From Microvelia longipes (taxonomy: Eukaryota > Arthropoda > Insecta > Hemiptera > Veliidae), in NCBI GenBank assembly GCA_018340805.1, contig JACMZG010001870.1:15892679-15956678 (forward strand): a stretch of 64,000 bases of DNA, given 5' to 3'. Positions 45,410 to 57,119 of the stretch are shown here, one piece after another (position 1 is the first letter of the stretch; the number at the start of each line of letters is the position of its first letter). Both the position numbers and the translations under genes were made by a program. A model generated the notes under the pieces. It did no database searches, was not told where the DNA came from, and worked only from the letters and a program-made list of their open reading frames with translations.

Positions 45410-45700
45410 TAAACCGCATATAGGAAAAGTATTGTTTCCAAAAAAAAAAAAATTTGCGAAACCGGGATGAAAGCGGCATTACCGTTTAAAGGTGTTAAAA
45501 GCTTTTCCTGAGTACAGTTTTCTCAAAGTTGTCTATCTGTATGTATTGTGTTCTGTTATCATCATAGCTCCTAGTGTATTTTATGCTAGAACGTGAAACC
45601 TTTGTAGAAAAATCAATCTACAAGACTTGTGTACATTTTTAAAAAATTGTAAAAAACAGAAAGTGATTCAACTCAGTTGAAATTTAGTATAAGTGTAACC
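45410..45700 (+). mobile_element. module A copy
   Basis: CATATAGGAAAAGTATTGTT, AAACCGGGATGAAAGCGGCA, GTTATCATCATAGCTCCTAG, TCAACTCAGTTGAAATTTAG. The 5S-like core is absent. Confidence 0.75.
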
Positions 45701-45709
45701 GATTTTTGT

Positions 45710-47270
45710 TATTATTATCATTGTTACTTAGTTTTACCATTTATTTATTTCATGTTTTTAACTTATTTTATAATTTATCATTTATTATTTTTCCTTTATT
45801 ATTTCAATTCATTTTTAAGTATCCTATTTTAAATTGAAATTGGAAGGTGAACTTAAAAGATAAAATTTAAAAAAAAAACAAATTTTGAAGATCGACTTTT
45901 TATTTTTTTATTTAAATTTTGTCTTTACCATCAAGTCAACGGCTAAGTCCGTTTATCGCGTGAATTAGGGACTCCGGGAATACGCATTCGATTTAGCTTA
46001 ACATTAATACAAGCTAACATCAAACAATATTATTTTCATTATTATTATTATATTTATTTATTGGAACGTCAACTTTCCACAATTATTAAGAAAAGAGAGT
46101 GAAAGTGACAATATTAATATGAAAATTGAAATAAATAATAAATGACAGAAAGGTCGATAGGCATAACAATGAGAAAGTCACTCGACTGTTTTGTATTACA
46201 ACAATATTAATCTCACTATTAGGTAAATGAAATCAAGATGTAAATGTAAAATACTGGACGGCATGTAGACCTGAGAAAATCAAATTATTAATAAAAATAT
46301 TCATAAAAAAACGGATAGGGTTTCGGGTACACTATCGCTCCAGGGAACTCCACAACCCTATTCCTTCTCGGAAACGTTTTCCCTCCACCTTGCAGATTGC
46401 TATGCTCATCCAGCCACGAAGACTTTGGAGAGAGACGTTGCCTACTATAGCTTCTGGTTCAATTCGAAAAAGAATAAAAAAATTTCCTAAACATATTTAT
46501 ATAAATTCATCTTAGGTTGCTCTCAGCTAATCACCCAGAGAAGAACTTAAGTTTAGAGTCAACCGAGGTTATCCCATAATTAAACAAAAACGCTCACTTT
46601 TGAACTACACCACCCAGACTAATGGAATTATCAAACTTTGAAAGAGAATATACTAAAAAAACTCGTATGGTTTATAATACCTAAAATCCGTATATATGTG
46701 ACAATTTAACTAAGATAAAATAAACCTTAATAATAATGAGAAAGAAATACCAACTCAAACTCAAAACTGCTTTTCAAAGTTAGAAAAATAACAACAGTTT
46801 AAAACCATTCTGTTTTCGTTTACAGTCCTCCAGCATACTACACTTGACCTATGCTGATAAAAAACAAAGACATGAAATGGTCTTATTTCTGTCACTTTCA
46901 ATACCAAGTAGCTTAAACATAAAGTAAAATATTAACATAGATATCGAAGACTTAAATATTATTATAACCAAATGACAGGTTTGCTACACTCATCCAAATA
47001 AAATTAACACGAAAAAAATCAACATACCAAAGTCGATAACTCCCGACTGTTAAATAATAATACAATCAACCTAAGAGGACACCTGTTTTCAGCATACACG
47101 AACCGCAAACAAATCATCGCAGACTTTACGAGGAGCCAACCACTCCGATCTCCAACACACACACATGTAATACACTCATATCAGTGCCATCCCATGTCCT
47201 TTTAAGAGAGCACACCACCTTATAGAGACTTGTCGGCACCTTCTTTGAACTAAAGAATTAATAACAACTG
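45710..47270. other. gene-free stretch
   Basis: Mixed composition, with somewhat GC-richer patches at 46320-46450 and 47080-47230 that show no open frame longer than about 60 codons. Not assigned. Confidence 0.4.
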
Positions 47271-47289
47271 AAATCATATCCTTTTAGTA

Positions 47290-47455
47290 GAATAACGCTC
47301 GAAGTGTATGCCCCCTGGGCCTCTGCTGTAAATGAATGGCGCTTATGCCGAAAAACCCGTCCAGGATAATTCCTATTCAAAATAAGCAAGTAATGACGGT
47401 AAGCTGACTTGTTCGTTTGCTTCTTCAACCTTGTGGTAATAAACCTTTAATTTTA
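47290..47455 (+). mobile_element. worn copy of the 17.3-kb foldback family
   Basis: CTCGAAGTGTATGCCCCCTG, GGCGCTTATGCCGAAAAACC, CCGTCCAGGATAATTCCTAT, GTAATGACGGTAAGCTGAC, TTTGCTTCTTCAACCTTGTG. The ribozyme-like core has decayed (CTGTAAATGAATGGC in place of CTGCTGATGATGGC). It keeps the outer end that the single copy at 19480 lacks. Confidence 0.6.
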
Positions 47456-47489
47456 ATAATAATGAATGACGGCATAAAAAAATAATTCA

Positions 47490-47635
47490 CGTACTAAACA
47501 TAAGTTAAGTTTCAACATTTCACCATAAACATAATGGGAGCAACATTAATAACTGACACACACACTCAGACAGACAAAGTAAACTACACACGAAGTCTTA
47601 AAAACATCTAAAACGGATAATCAAAGGTAAAGTCT
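47490..47635 (-). mobile_element. module A copy
   Basis: TTTCACCATAAACATAATGG, ACTGACACACACACTCAGAC, ACACGAAGTCTTAAAAACAT, CTAAAACGGATAAT, on the minus strand; moderately diverged. Confidence 0.6.
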
Positions 47636-47639
47636 AGCT

Positions 47640-48470
47640 CCAAGTACATTATGCAATAGTCGATAGTTTATATAAACAATAATCTTATATAAATTGAGAG
47701 CACAACCTGGAATGCAGACCTCCGTGGTGTCAAAGATCAATATAAATACAAAAGCATAAACGACGGAAGCGACTTCCTATATATCATATATCTACGTTAA
47801 AATTAAGAAAAGTTAAATCATCAAGTATATCTCTAATTATTACAGGGTGTATCTATTTTAAAATTGTGTCTTTTAATAATCAGAAAAAACTGTTGAGTTA
47901 AATTAAAAAAATTGTTTAAAATTGAAACAAGTGAAATATTAAATGTTTATATGATATTAGGTCACTCGTGAAAGCATATAAGATAATATTTATAAAACAA
48001 AATTGTAATTCTTCCTTGCAGAAGACTGTTTCCCTTTCATTGGAATGTAAGATATGGGTAGGGTTAAAGAACCTGTTATGACAAGAGCAGTGAAAGTAAC
48101 AATTCTGGATTCACTTTCAACCGAAATAGCTTTCAAACACACATACAGTCAGACATCAAGGGGGCGTTTATCGTCACGCTACGATTATCCACCCCACCCT
48201 TAAAAGTGAAGTCGATTCTTGCTCGAAGGAACAGTTTGCCATTTTAACAATCTAGGTTTTGTTCAAACCTTTGATTTAAAAAGTTTAAAGAAATATGAAG
48301 TTATTAAAAAAAAGAAACAGGAAATAAACACACGTTTTCAAAGCTGAAGTACTAAAAAATTAAGGTACCCCAAAAAAATATGATTAGCCATAGATTACGA
48401 ATGTGATGTCTTAATATTAGTGAAATATTTTTTCGTGACATTACATTCACGATTTATTGAGTAAGACAGG
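47640..48470. other. gene-free stretch
   Basis: Contains a GC-richer block at 48160-48240 (GGGGGCGTTTATCGTCACGC). No family recognised. Confidence 0.4.
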
Positions 48471-48477
48471 ATAAAGC

Positions 48478-48608
48478 TTTTTAAAAAAAGTACACAATCA
48501 TCTTCCTTATTTAATTCTGTTATTCTGTTACAGAAAGATTTTAATTTTTTTAGGCAACTTAGTTTTTACGTAGCTTTAAATTTAGATATTATATATATAA
48601 TAATATAT

Positions 48609-48645
<37 letters not shown>

Positions 48646-49405
48646 CATCTTTTTTTTGCTTTTCCCTCATTTATGACAGTAGGTATAAAGGAAAATTAAG
48701 TATTGTTTGCAAAAAAATTACTTTAAAAAATTATCCATTTCAGGTGTTTTTAGCCCTCTTAAGCGGCTTTCACAAAGTTGTCTGACAGTATGTCTGAGTC
48801 TGTTATCATCGTAATTCCCAGTGTATGCATGCTTTAAGTTAGAAAGATAAAACTTGGTACTAAAATCTTTCATTTGGTCTACTTGTCTATCCGAAAATTT
48901 TTATAAACGTCATTAGCAACTTGCAATAATACAATGGCAAAACTTTCAAAATTTCATACCATACGCGGATTTTTTTTATTGGTTTAAAATTAAGACTAAC
49001 ATTTCTGTCAAGTTTCATCACATTGTCAGCATTAGTTAAATTTTAATAGAATGAAAAGTGTACGTTTTAAAAAAATTGAATAAAAACCCAATTTGAGTTG
49101 AAATTTTGTACGAATAAATATGTAAAAGAAGTTTTGTATCAATAGATCAAGTATATCTAAGGTTTTTGTTGGATCATAAATATTAAGTTGCATCGAGAGA
49201 GGTCAGTGTCTGGATGAGTACACTAGGAATAAAAAAATGTAATTACTATCTGAGGACGAGTGAAGCGAGACTGAAAATGTGTTGCAGAATAAATTTATCG
49301 AATTGTATATTCTGAGGATGAGCAAAGCGAGGCCGAACTAATGAGGATGAGCGTAGTGATTCCGATGTGGTGAGTAAAAGTTCCGACGAAACCCGTACCG
49401 GATTT
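48478..49405 (+). mobile_element. 5S-like composite repeat, long copy B
   Basis: Same order as 43548-44455: leader (CACAATCATCTTCCTTATTT), (TA)n (48590-48645), module A (AATTATCCATTTCAGGTGTT, GTTATCATCGTAATTCCCAG), GTCATTAGCAACTTGCAATA, CCAATTTGAGTTGAAATTTT, AGTATATCTAAGG, the 5S-like core (49171-49230: GGATCATAAATATTAAGTTG, GGTCAGTGTCTGGATG) and the tail with doubled blocks CTGAGGACGAGTGAAGCGAG and CTGAGGATGAGCAAAGCGAG, then ATGAGGATGAGCGTAGTGAT. Confidence 0.75.
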
Positions 49406-49409
49406 GTTA

Positions 49410-50500
49410 CTAATACATTAGAAAATTCGCTTATATCGAGGAAATACGCCACTTATAAACAAGTTATATGACAAAGTCATAGAGGACAACAATGTGACCA
49501 CACAGAGATAAGGGGCGTTTTCCCCGCGTTCGGCCAAGAGACCGAAGGCGGAACTTTCGGAACCATTTTAGACTAACTAAAATGGTACTCGACCATTAAC
49601 GTCATTAAATTTCTTTTATCAATTTCTTGAAAGGGTACCTTTAAGACTAAAAATATATTACAATTTGTAACTAGTTACAACTTACAGAGACTTGGGGATA
49701 GATAATATAAGTGGTAAACACATACCAGAGATCTTGGAAGAGGAAAAGCTTTTAAACAAAAACCGATTAATTTGAAAAATTTAAAAGAGAAGTATATAAC
49801 AATGCTACAACAGGAATACAAAAAATATATTCTAACGATAAAAATTAACCAAAAAGAGGAAAAATGCAGCTCCGGAGAAAATGAAATCTATGTTTCTTTT
49901 CCATGATAACAACCCCAAATAAGGTTATAACTGACCTTTATACTTTCATACCATTTGAAGAGATTAAATAGGAGATCCCTCTAAAAGTTTCCTAGGATAT
50001 CCTAGAGCCTCACAGAAAAAGAAGAGATTTTTGAACTTTGACCTCAGTCTGGTAAAACTCATCGCAATCCCTTTCTAAATAAAATAGTAGATGTTACTAC
50101 TTGAATATTGACTGGGACAGCCAAAGAGCTTTGGAGGGAAAGCGATCGGGGCATAAATAAGTAGTCGTGAAAACAGACAGATTACTAAATATGATAAAAT
50201 CCATGAGAGAATAATCCCAGGATATATCAAGATATGATAAATTCGCTGAGGTTCTGCGAAGATGTTTTATTTATAAAGATCCCTACATCTTGAATTTAAA
50301 TGATATAATAAAACACACTACAGTAAATTATCTTTGGAAAAAAATATTTTCTGGTTACACCATACATATTTAGTGTTTTTTAATTAAATGAATTAATAAA
50401 AGATAATTAATGTAATTAAAAGAATTAATTCTTTTAAAATTCAAGAAAGCTATAATTAGAATGAAAAATTAATTTAAAACAAATTAAAAAATGTATATAA
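49410..50500. other. gene-free stretch
   Basis: A GC-richer block at 49505-49560 (GGGCGTTTTCCCCGCGTTCG, AGACCGAAGGCGGAAC) resembles no family seen here. No ORF. Confidence 0.4.
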
Positions 50501-50519
50501 AAATTTTTATTTAAATTTT

Positions 50520-50935
50520 AAAATTGTTATATTAATAATCAAGGGAATTAAAAGTTTGTATAAAATATCCTTAAGAAATTAATAATTGTATAAATTTATA
50601 ATTACAGGAGATTAAAATTTGTATAATGAATAATTAGGGAATTAAAAATTGTCTAAATTATAAATTAAGGGAATAGCCAGAATTTGTTATAAAATATCAT
50701 TTAAAGAAATTAGCTATTTGTATAAATTATAAATTAAGGATTAAAAATTGTATACAAATAAGGCATTTAATAATTAAAATTTGTATATAATTACAATAAG
50801 GGAATAAATTGTATAGAAAGTTCATTAATGAAATAACAATTTGTGATCTAATTTTTAATGTAATTTATTAATTAAGGGAATAAAATTGTTATAAAAATAA
50901 TAAATTAAGGGAATTAGTATTTTTCGTCCAAAATT
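50520..50935. repeat. degenerate ~45-bp tandem region
   Basis: Many variants of TAAATTAAGGGAATTAAAAA plus TTGTATAAATTATA with irregular spacing; an old, decaying minisatellite. Confidence 0.65.
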
Positions 50936-51104
50936 TGTGACTAAAGCAATTATATGCAATAATAAGAACAAATTGGTAGTGCATATCCCGTCAGTCCTTA
51001 ATACTCGCAGTGCAAGCATCATTTTCTTTTTAATCCCGTAAAATTAGTTATTATTACGGGTTGAAGACGCCATAAAAATGTTTCCAGATAGCACAACTAC
51101 ACGC

Positions 51105-51195
51105 CAAAAGATTGATTTTTTGTACCGAGTTTCAACTTTACGCATAAAATCACTCAGGGAGCTACGATAATAACAGACATGACAATTTGTTGAAT
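51105..51195 (-). mobile_element. module A fragment
   Basis: GATTGATTTTTTGTACCGAG, TTTCAACTTTACGCATAAAA, GGGAGCTACGATAATAACAG on the minus strand. Further scraps lie at 51585-51670 (CCCGGTTCGGAATTTTTTCG) and 52285-52400. Confidence 0.6.
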
Positions 51196-52115
51196 ATCTT
51201 AAGGTCTTAACACAAAGAGACTATACTATTAGAGGGAGGATACATACAGTTCTTATCAATCATTCCTTGGGTAGCTAGTGCTCGTAACTGTACATTGGTG
51301 ACGTCTCATTTTTTTATTTTTTCATAATAAATTACAATTTTGCCGTAAATATTAACATTTATTTTCGACCATTTTTGTTTATATCAAGTAAAAATGGATA
51401 CAAAATATATTTTAAATTATATCTATTGCGTGTATTCCTTGTAAATTGTTAGTGTGAATAAAGTGTTTAAATGTGCAGTCACTGAAATTGTCCGCCGTTA
51501 GTAGAGTGCATGCTACAATAGGAGTTGTAGAGGGGGGGGAGATCTAGTCCCTCTTTAGGGAGACTAGAATCTCTCTCAGTCATCGTCCCGGTTCGGAATT
51601 TTTTCGCAAACTACAGTAATCTTTTCCCACATAATTGAGGATTATAGCCCAAAAGTAATTATAAGGGAAAGTAAAAATATGGTGAAACATTTAAAATTAA
51701 AAGCTTATCTAAAAATAAATTTTTGAGATTACGTAAAAAGGTTTTATCTACAAAAAATCGTATCAATGATCCACTGTCAGCTTATTTTAAAAGAGAATAA
51801 AAGTTTTGAACTTGACTAAGAGCCGACTGGCAGCGGCCACTGCCTTTATACCAGCGTAAATATGGAACAAGAAACCTTTTTGTCTTTCAATTTAATCGAT
51901 CAATGAACTAAATCAAGACAGAACATGGATTTAAGATTTAAATACTTCGGACAGATAAAAGATTCTCCAGCTTTACATAAAAATGAAGATAATGCTTGAG
52001 GTTTTAATTTTCTTCTTAATCTCTTCCGTATTTTTCTTGGAACGAACATTTTCCAAAGGGATAATGAGTAACGTGATTGCTTGCTATGGAGGGAAAGGAT
52101 ATAGGTTTTTTCCTA

Positions 52116-52151
52116 AAGCTATATATATATATAATATAATATAATATATAT

Positions 52152-52183
<32 letters not shown>

Positions 52184-52185
52184 GT
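52116..52185. repeat. (TA)n microsatellite
   Basis: Interrupted TA tract of about 65 bp; the Tyr/Ile-rich ORF on the minus strand depends on it. Confidence 0.9.
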
Positions 52186-52823
52186 ATAACAACTTTTCAG
52201 CCTTGTAATTAATTTTGAACTTTTGACATTTCCTGCGTAAATAAAGGTCCTAAAAAGTATGTTATCGATAGCACACAATAGACCTAAACATTGACTTTGT
52301 GCCCAAGTTTCAACTCACCCGATAATGCGGTTTCGGATTATTTGCAAGCCCACAGTACATTTCTATATAACTAACAGTGAAAATGAGGAAAATAAAACGA
52401 AGAATAATGGTTGCATTCCATTATTATTATTGCAAAGATTGCTGTAAAAGTGAAATTTATTTAATAAGAAGTCAATTTTTTATTAGTCAAATTTGTTAAA
52501 AATAGCAATATGCACTGACTGTCATTCTTAACCTTAGCAATATTACTCTCTAGGTATTATATTGAAAAAAAAACTCATTTCACACATAACCCATCAGATA
52601 ATTAGTATTAGATGGATAGTTAAAATGCTAGTAGTAGCGATAGACACCTAAGAAATGTAACTAAGCAAAAATGCAATGCTAACATCTGGATCTTGTTTCT
52701 CATTCATTCAAAAGAGACCCCCTAGGAAATGTAACAAGCATCAAAGCAATGCTACATCTGGGAACTGTTTCCATCATTAAGACATTCACGTCGTCATTGA
52801 TGGCTCGATAATGTCATGTCCCA

Positions 52824-52866
52824 CTCTGTTTCGTTACTGTCTAACTATCAGGCGCGCTCCGACAGA
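52824..52866 (-). ncRNA. hammerhead-like, core base missing
   Basis: Minus strand: TCTGTC, GGAGCGCGCC, CTGATA, GTTAGACAGTAAC, GAAACAGAG. Compared with 22761-22801 the core CTGATGA has lost G, stem I has grown (GGAGCGCGCC) and stem II has one extra base. The missing core G should abolish cleavage if it is real. Confidence 0.55.
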
Positions 52867-53379
52867 CCGCCTAAACTCACTCTGACCTTTCAATTAATTC
52901 CGAAGAATAGAAGATGTGAAGTTTTACCAGAGCCGCGTGTCTTCATAACCGCCATCTGCAGGCAAGCAAAACTAAAAATAAATAAGTAGTGAATATTAGT
53001 CGACGCCATTCAAGATGAACGTAATGTCGAATGATCGAACTAGTCTTTCCAGAAATGTAGCATTGTATTATTGCTTGAACATTCTAGGTGTCTCTCCGCA
53101 TAATATACGTTTCTGTCAACAATTTAATGTTTTTATCAAAACTCGGTAGTACAAATTAATGTTACAAATCTACTTTAAGCTAAATCCAGTCAAGGCACGT
53201 CTGTTCTGACATGATCAATTTCTCATTCTAGTTCTATATATTGTCTCTCGTAAGTAGAAGTGCACTTATGTGTTTAAATAAAGTCACTATAATTATATAT
53301 TATATAATCTTTTCATACTTAAAAAAATATAAAACAAGTAAGGCTGCACTTGATAATAGTTNCATAATGTCATGTCCCA

Positions 53380-53419
53380 CTCTGTTTCGTTACGTCTAAC
53401 TATCAGGGCGCCGACAGAG
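53380..53419 (-). ncRNA. hammerhead-like, core base missing
   Basis: Minus strand: CTCTGTC, GGCGCC, CTGATA, GTTAGACGTAAC, GAAACAGAG. Stem III is the same 6 bp as in the copy at 22761; stem II is fully Watson-Crick here (GTTA with TAAC). The core is one G short, as in the neighbouring unit. Confidence 0.6.
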
Positions 53420-53540
53420 CCTAAACTCACTCTGACCTTCAATTAATTCCGAAGAATAAAATGTGAAGTATTTACCAGAGACGAGCGGTGTTCTCTAACC
53501 GCCATCATGCATGGCAAGCAAAACATAAAAAATAATAATA

Positions 53541-53795
53541 GTGACATTATGTCGAGCCATCAATGATGACGAATGTCGAATGATGGAACAGTTTCCAGAT
53601 GTAGCATTGTATTTGCTTGATACATTTCCTAGTGTCTCTCGCATAATTATATTTTGTCACTATTATGTTTTACAAAACTCGGTAGTATCAAATTATATAG
53701 TTAAAATCTACTTTAAGCTAAATCCAAGTCAAGTCAACGTCTGTCTCTACATGATCAATTTCTATTCTAGTTCTAGATATGTCTCTCGTAAGTAG
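53541..53795 (+). CDS. doubtful ORF in the ribozyme-bearing unit
   Basis: The 84-codon frame opens MTLCRAINDDECRMMEQFPD and then turns into AT-rich, low-confidence sequence. The first ~24 codons also read MTLCRAIN in the copy at 22808 before a frame change, so the region is at least repeated. I do not recognise it; it could be a fossil of a coding segment or simply non-coding repeat sequence without stops. Confidence 0.15.
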   Translation: MTLCRAINDDECRMMEQFPDVALYLLDTFPSVSRIIIFCHYYVLQNSVVSNYIVKIYFKLNPSQVNVCLYMINFYSSSRYVSRK

Positions 53796-53904
53796 AAGTG
53801 CACTTAGTTTGTTTTAAATAAGTCACATATAATATAATATATAAACTCTTTTATACTTAAAAAAATATAAAACAAGTAAGGCTGACTTGATAATAAGGTT
53901 TGCT

Positions 53905-54940
53905 ATGAACACATCGTACTTATACATCTAAATGACTAATTTTTATAATAATACTTCAATATTTAAATAACAGATGAAATAAACATTATATTTTCATAAT
54001 AATAATCTTAACTATAATTTCTTTCACAAATGGGTAAGCTTATAAAAATTTTAAAGTCATCGGTAAAGTTAATAAAAAGAACAAACTGTAGTTTAAATCT
54101 ATCTGGAAGAAATCACCTTTTTCCGGCTTGTAAATATATCCTTAGGGCATATTTAAACTAAATATCTGTATACTAGCGTAGTATACAGTTATGATTTCTA
54201 CACTCTATGATGCTCTGAGAATAGTTATGGTAATCTAAACCTATTCACTTATATCGAATTTCTTAAGAACATTACGTGTCTTATTTTGGTTCATAGATTG
54301 ATTCATAGAAATAGATTGATTAGAATTTAACTTTTTACAAATACCAAAGTTAGACTTACAACTTAACAATTTTACCTCTTAAGCAACTTGCGATAATTCA
54401 ACCTTAAAAGTTTTCTTATTTTGTATTTCTCAAGTACTAATCGTGAGCTTAAACTTTTTAACGCAACTCCACGATTTGTGTTTCAATTTTTAAAAGATAC
54501 TTAAATAGACCTAAGTCGTATTTTTGGAAGTATAAAGACAAATGTCTTATTTCGGAAACCACGATAAACTCGTAAAATAACATTCAAAATTTTATAACAT
54601 ACAATTCCAAATACATATTATATTCTATTCTGACGTATTCTAGGTAGAGCTAAGAAGCCATTTTTTAAAGATGGTAGAATATACATGATATAATTTAAAT
54701 AGCAAATTATAAGTAGTAAAAAATTATAATCATAATATAAATAGCAGCTTTGTGGGGAGATCCAAATAATAAATCGTTTGTCCACTAATAAGTATATAAT
54801 TAACATTGTGCATAAGTTAACTTTAGCTTTAAGAGTGCATAAAGTTAACTCTCTAGCTTAATGGGGGATTTTATTATTTTTAGAGAAAAAACTATTAACT
54901 ATAGAATATCAGTTGCCAAAAACATATACATAATTCGTCC
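53905..54940. other. gene-free AT-rich stretch
   Basis: No family or coding sequence recognised. Confidence 0.5.
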
Positions 54941-54949
54941 ATCCATATA

Positions 54950-55400
54950 TTAAAAAATCGGATCGGGATTCTTCGGTACGTTTTCTCACTAGATCGAATT
55001 TGCTACGGTCATTCTCACTACTTCGGACTTGCTCCGCTTGTCCTCAGACGGTAAATACATTGTAACCCAGCGGTTACCCATCCAGGAACTGAACTCGTTC
55101 GACGCTACTTTATTTTTTATCCAACAAAAACTATAGATATACTGGCCGCATTAAAACGGTGAATGACATATTAAAAAAAATCAGTTGGCTCATTTAGAAC
55201 ATAAATGAAATTTTTGTATCAAGTTACACTGGGTAGCTAGGATGATAGCAGACACACATACACAGAAAACTTTATGAAAACTACTCAGGAGGTCTTAAAA
55301 CACATAAAACGGATGACTCGAGAGAAAGCCCGTTTTCGATTTTTTTGCAAACAAAATACTTTTCCTTGATACCTCTAGTATAAATGAGGAAATTTAAAAC
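54950..55400 (-). mobile_element. 5S-like composite repeat, compact copy
   Basis: Minus strand, from head to tail: module A (TATACTAGAGGTATCAAGGA, AAGACCTCCTGAGTAGTTTT, CTGCTATCATCCTAGCTACC), a shortened middle, CCAGTATATCTATAGTTTTT, the 5S-like core (55066-55120: AAGTAGCGTCGAACGAGTTC, then AGTTCCTGGATGGGTAACCG CTGGG) and the tail (GTCTGAGGACAAGCGGAGCA, AGTCCGAAGTAGTGAGAATG, CCGATCCGATTTTTTAA). The best-preserved 5S match in the window, particularly around the C-box equivalent. Confidence 0.75.
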
Positions 55401-55409
55401 AGAACACAC

Positions 55410-56760
55410 TATATAAAAAATGCAGCAACTATCGATAAACATAATCAAATCAAAGAATAACAATACTACAACTCGAACAAAAGTTTCGAATATAGTCACT
55501 ATTATATGCAAAAAACTACGTTAAATACAGGCCAGTTTCAGCAAATTAATCCTACAAACTTTACAATTTACAAATCATTTTTCACTTTGGTGGAAAACTG
55601 TCAATGCAAATATTCTATGATTTTTTAAATATTATCAGAACTAAAGACAATAACCATGGCCCAACCAAAACAAAAAACCATTGGACAATCAAAATCTTAA
55701 CCAGAATAACCAGACAAAATCTTAATAAGAAAACACATCGATTATACAAACATGTATGCTGCCTTGATAATTACGTTGCCAGATAAAAATGGATCTATCA
55801 GATTAAAAGAACCATAAATTCGGGTATTAAAGTCGGATAATAAGTCATTAATATTTTTATTATGCATTGACATAAATAAAGGTAATTAACTTAATTTAAT
55901 TTCAAGAAATGCGGATAGGGAATAATATGTTGTAAGTAGGTAATCTTCGGAAAGTAAAAGTTAAGTCCCGACTTTCTATTGAATTCAAGTTATAAAAAAA
56001 GGTATTATAACAATAACGGTACTTGTAAAAATTTTAAATTAAAAATGCAGTAATAAATTAATAAATAATAATAAATAAATAAAAATAAATAATTATTGCT
56101 TTTACTAAAAACAATATTCTAAAAATCAAAATACAACATAGATGTTTTAAAGACATTTATAAATAAATAATGAGAAGTTAAATATAATCATAAAGATACA
56201 GAAAATCAGATAAAATAATAAGTAATACATCAAATAATATAACCAGGTAAATATTATTATTAAATAATCAATATATGGTTAGTAAATTAACTCTTTATGA
56301 AAGAGGATACTTAATCATAAAGAGCCAAATAGACAAGATAATGGAGAGGTATAAATAATAAAGAGTAATAGAAAAAAAAGTGATAATAATGATGAAGAGA
56401 GTAACAATAATAAAGAGGTACATTTCCTAATAAATCGGAGCTTGTTTGTTTATTTACAAATAAAGACAAAAGAATCAGTTTGAAGACGACGAGGAAGAAA
56501 AATTAGCACTATATTTGTATGTAATAAATTTGTTTAAATCAGTCTGTCTTGCGATCTCAACATTATATTATCATAAAGAGGTAAAAATTACCATGACAAA
56601 GAAGTAGGCTAGAAGCTAGTGTAGCTGCAGATAACGTGTAAAATACAAACATATAAGCCTGTAAGTTTTACCCTACCTTATTAAAGCAAGTTTAAGTAGT
56701 AATAGTTCTGATTAATTAATAAATAAATTAACTATGAAATTACCATAAATAAATTAAAAT
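55410..56760. other. gene-free AT-rich stretch
   Basis: AATAAATAAATAA-type simple sequence near 56055-56095; otherwise nothing recognised. Confidence 0.5.
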
Positions 56761-56764
56761 AGAC

Positions 56765-57118
56765 CACAAAATAAGCAGGCAAATAATAGTAATATTTCTA
56801 ATGTCATAAATAAGTAACAATGAACGAAATAAGAAGGTAAATCGTAATCTTTGTAATGCCATAAATATTTAAACAGGAACGAAAAAATAAGCAGGTAAAT
56901 AGTAATATTTGTAATATTTTAAATAAATAAACATGAATGGCAAAATAAGCAGGCAAATAGTTATGTTTGTAATGTAATAAATAAGTAAAAATGTATGACG
57001 AAATAAGCAGGTAAATAGTAATGTTTTTAATGCCATAAATAAATGAATATGAATGAGAATATAAGCAGGCAAATAGTTATGTTTGTAATGTAAGAAATAA
57101 GTAAAAATGTATGACGAA
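56765..57118. repeat. ~62-bp minisatellite, about 6 copies
   Basis: The unit is GAAATAAGCAGGCAAATAGT, AATGTTTGTAATGTCATAAA, TAAGTAAAAATGTATGAC, with moderate drift between copies. Confidence 0.85.
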
Positions 57119-57119
57119 A

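Larger units (their letters stand above)
52620..53900. mobile_element. ribozyme-bearing repeat, inverted arm plus tandem pair
   Basis: Two tandem units, about 52824-53361 and 53380-53900. Each has a minus-strand hammerhead-like segment, then CCGCCAT..GGCAAGCAAAAC, GTCGAATGAT, AGATGTAGCATTG or its variant, TCTACTTTAAGCTAAATCCA, ACATGATCAATTTCT, CTCTCGTAAGTAGAAGTGCA and a T(T)TAAATAA(A)GTCAC end followed by AAAAATATAAAACAAGTAAG. To the left (52670-52823) part of the unit recurs in inverted orientation (TCCCAGATG-type blocks in reverse). The single N at 53362 lies at the unit junction. Related to 22645-22965. Confidence 0.7.

Noticed and set aside
55066..55120. Functional 5S rRNA gene
   Set aside because: Only the part equivalent to about positions 44-105 is present, it is diverged, and it lies inside a dispersed repeat; no complete 120-nt gene or cluster is seen.
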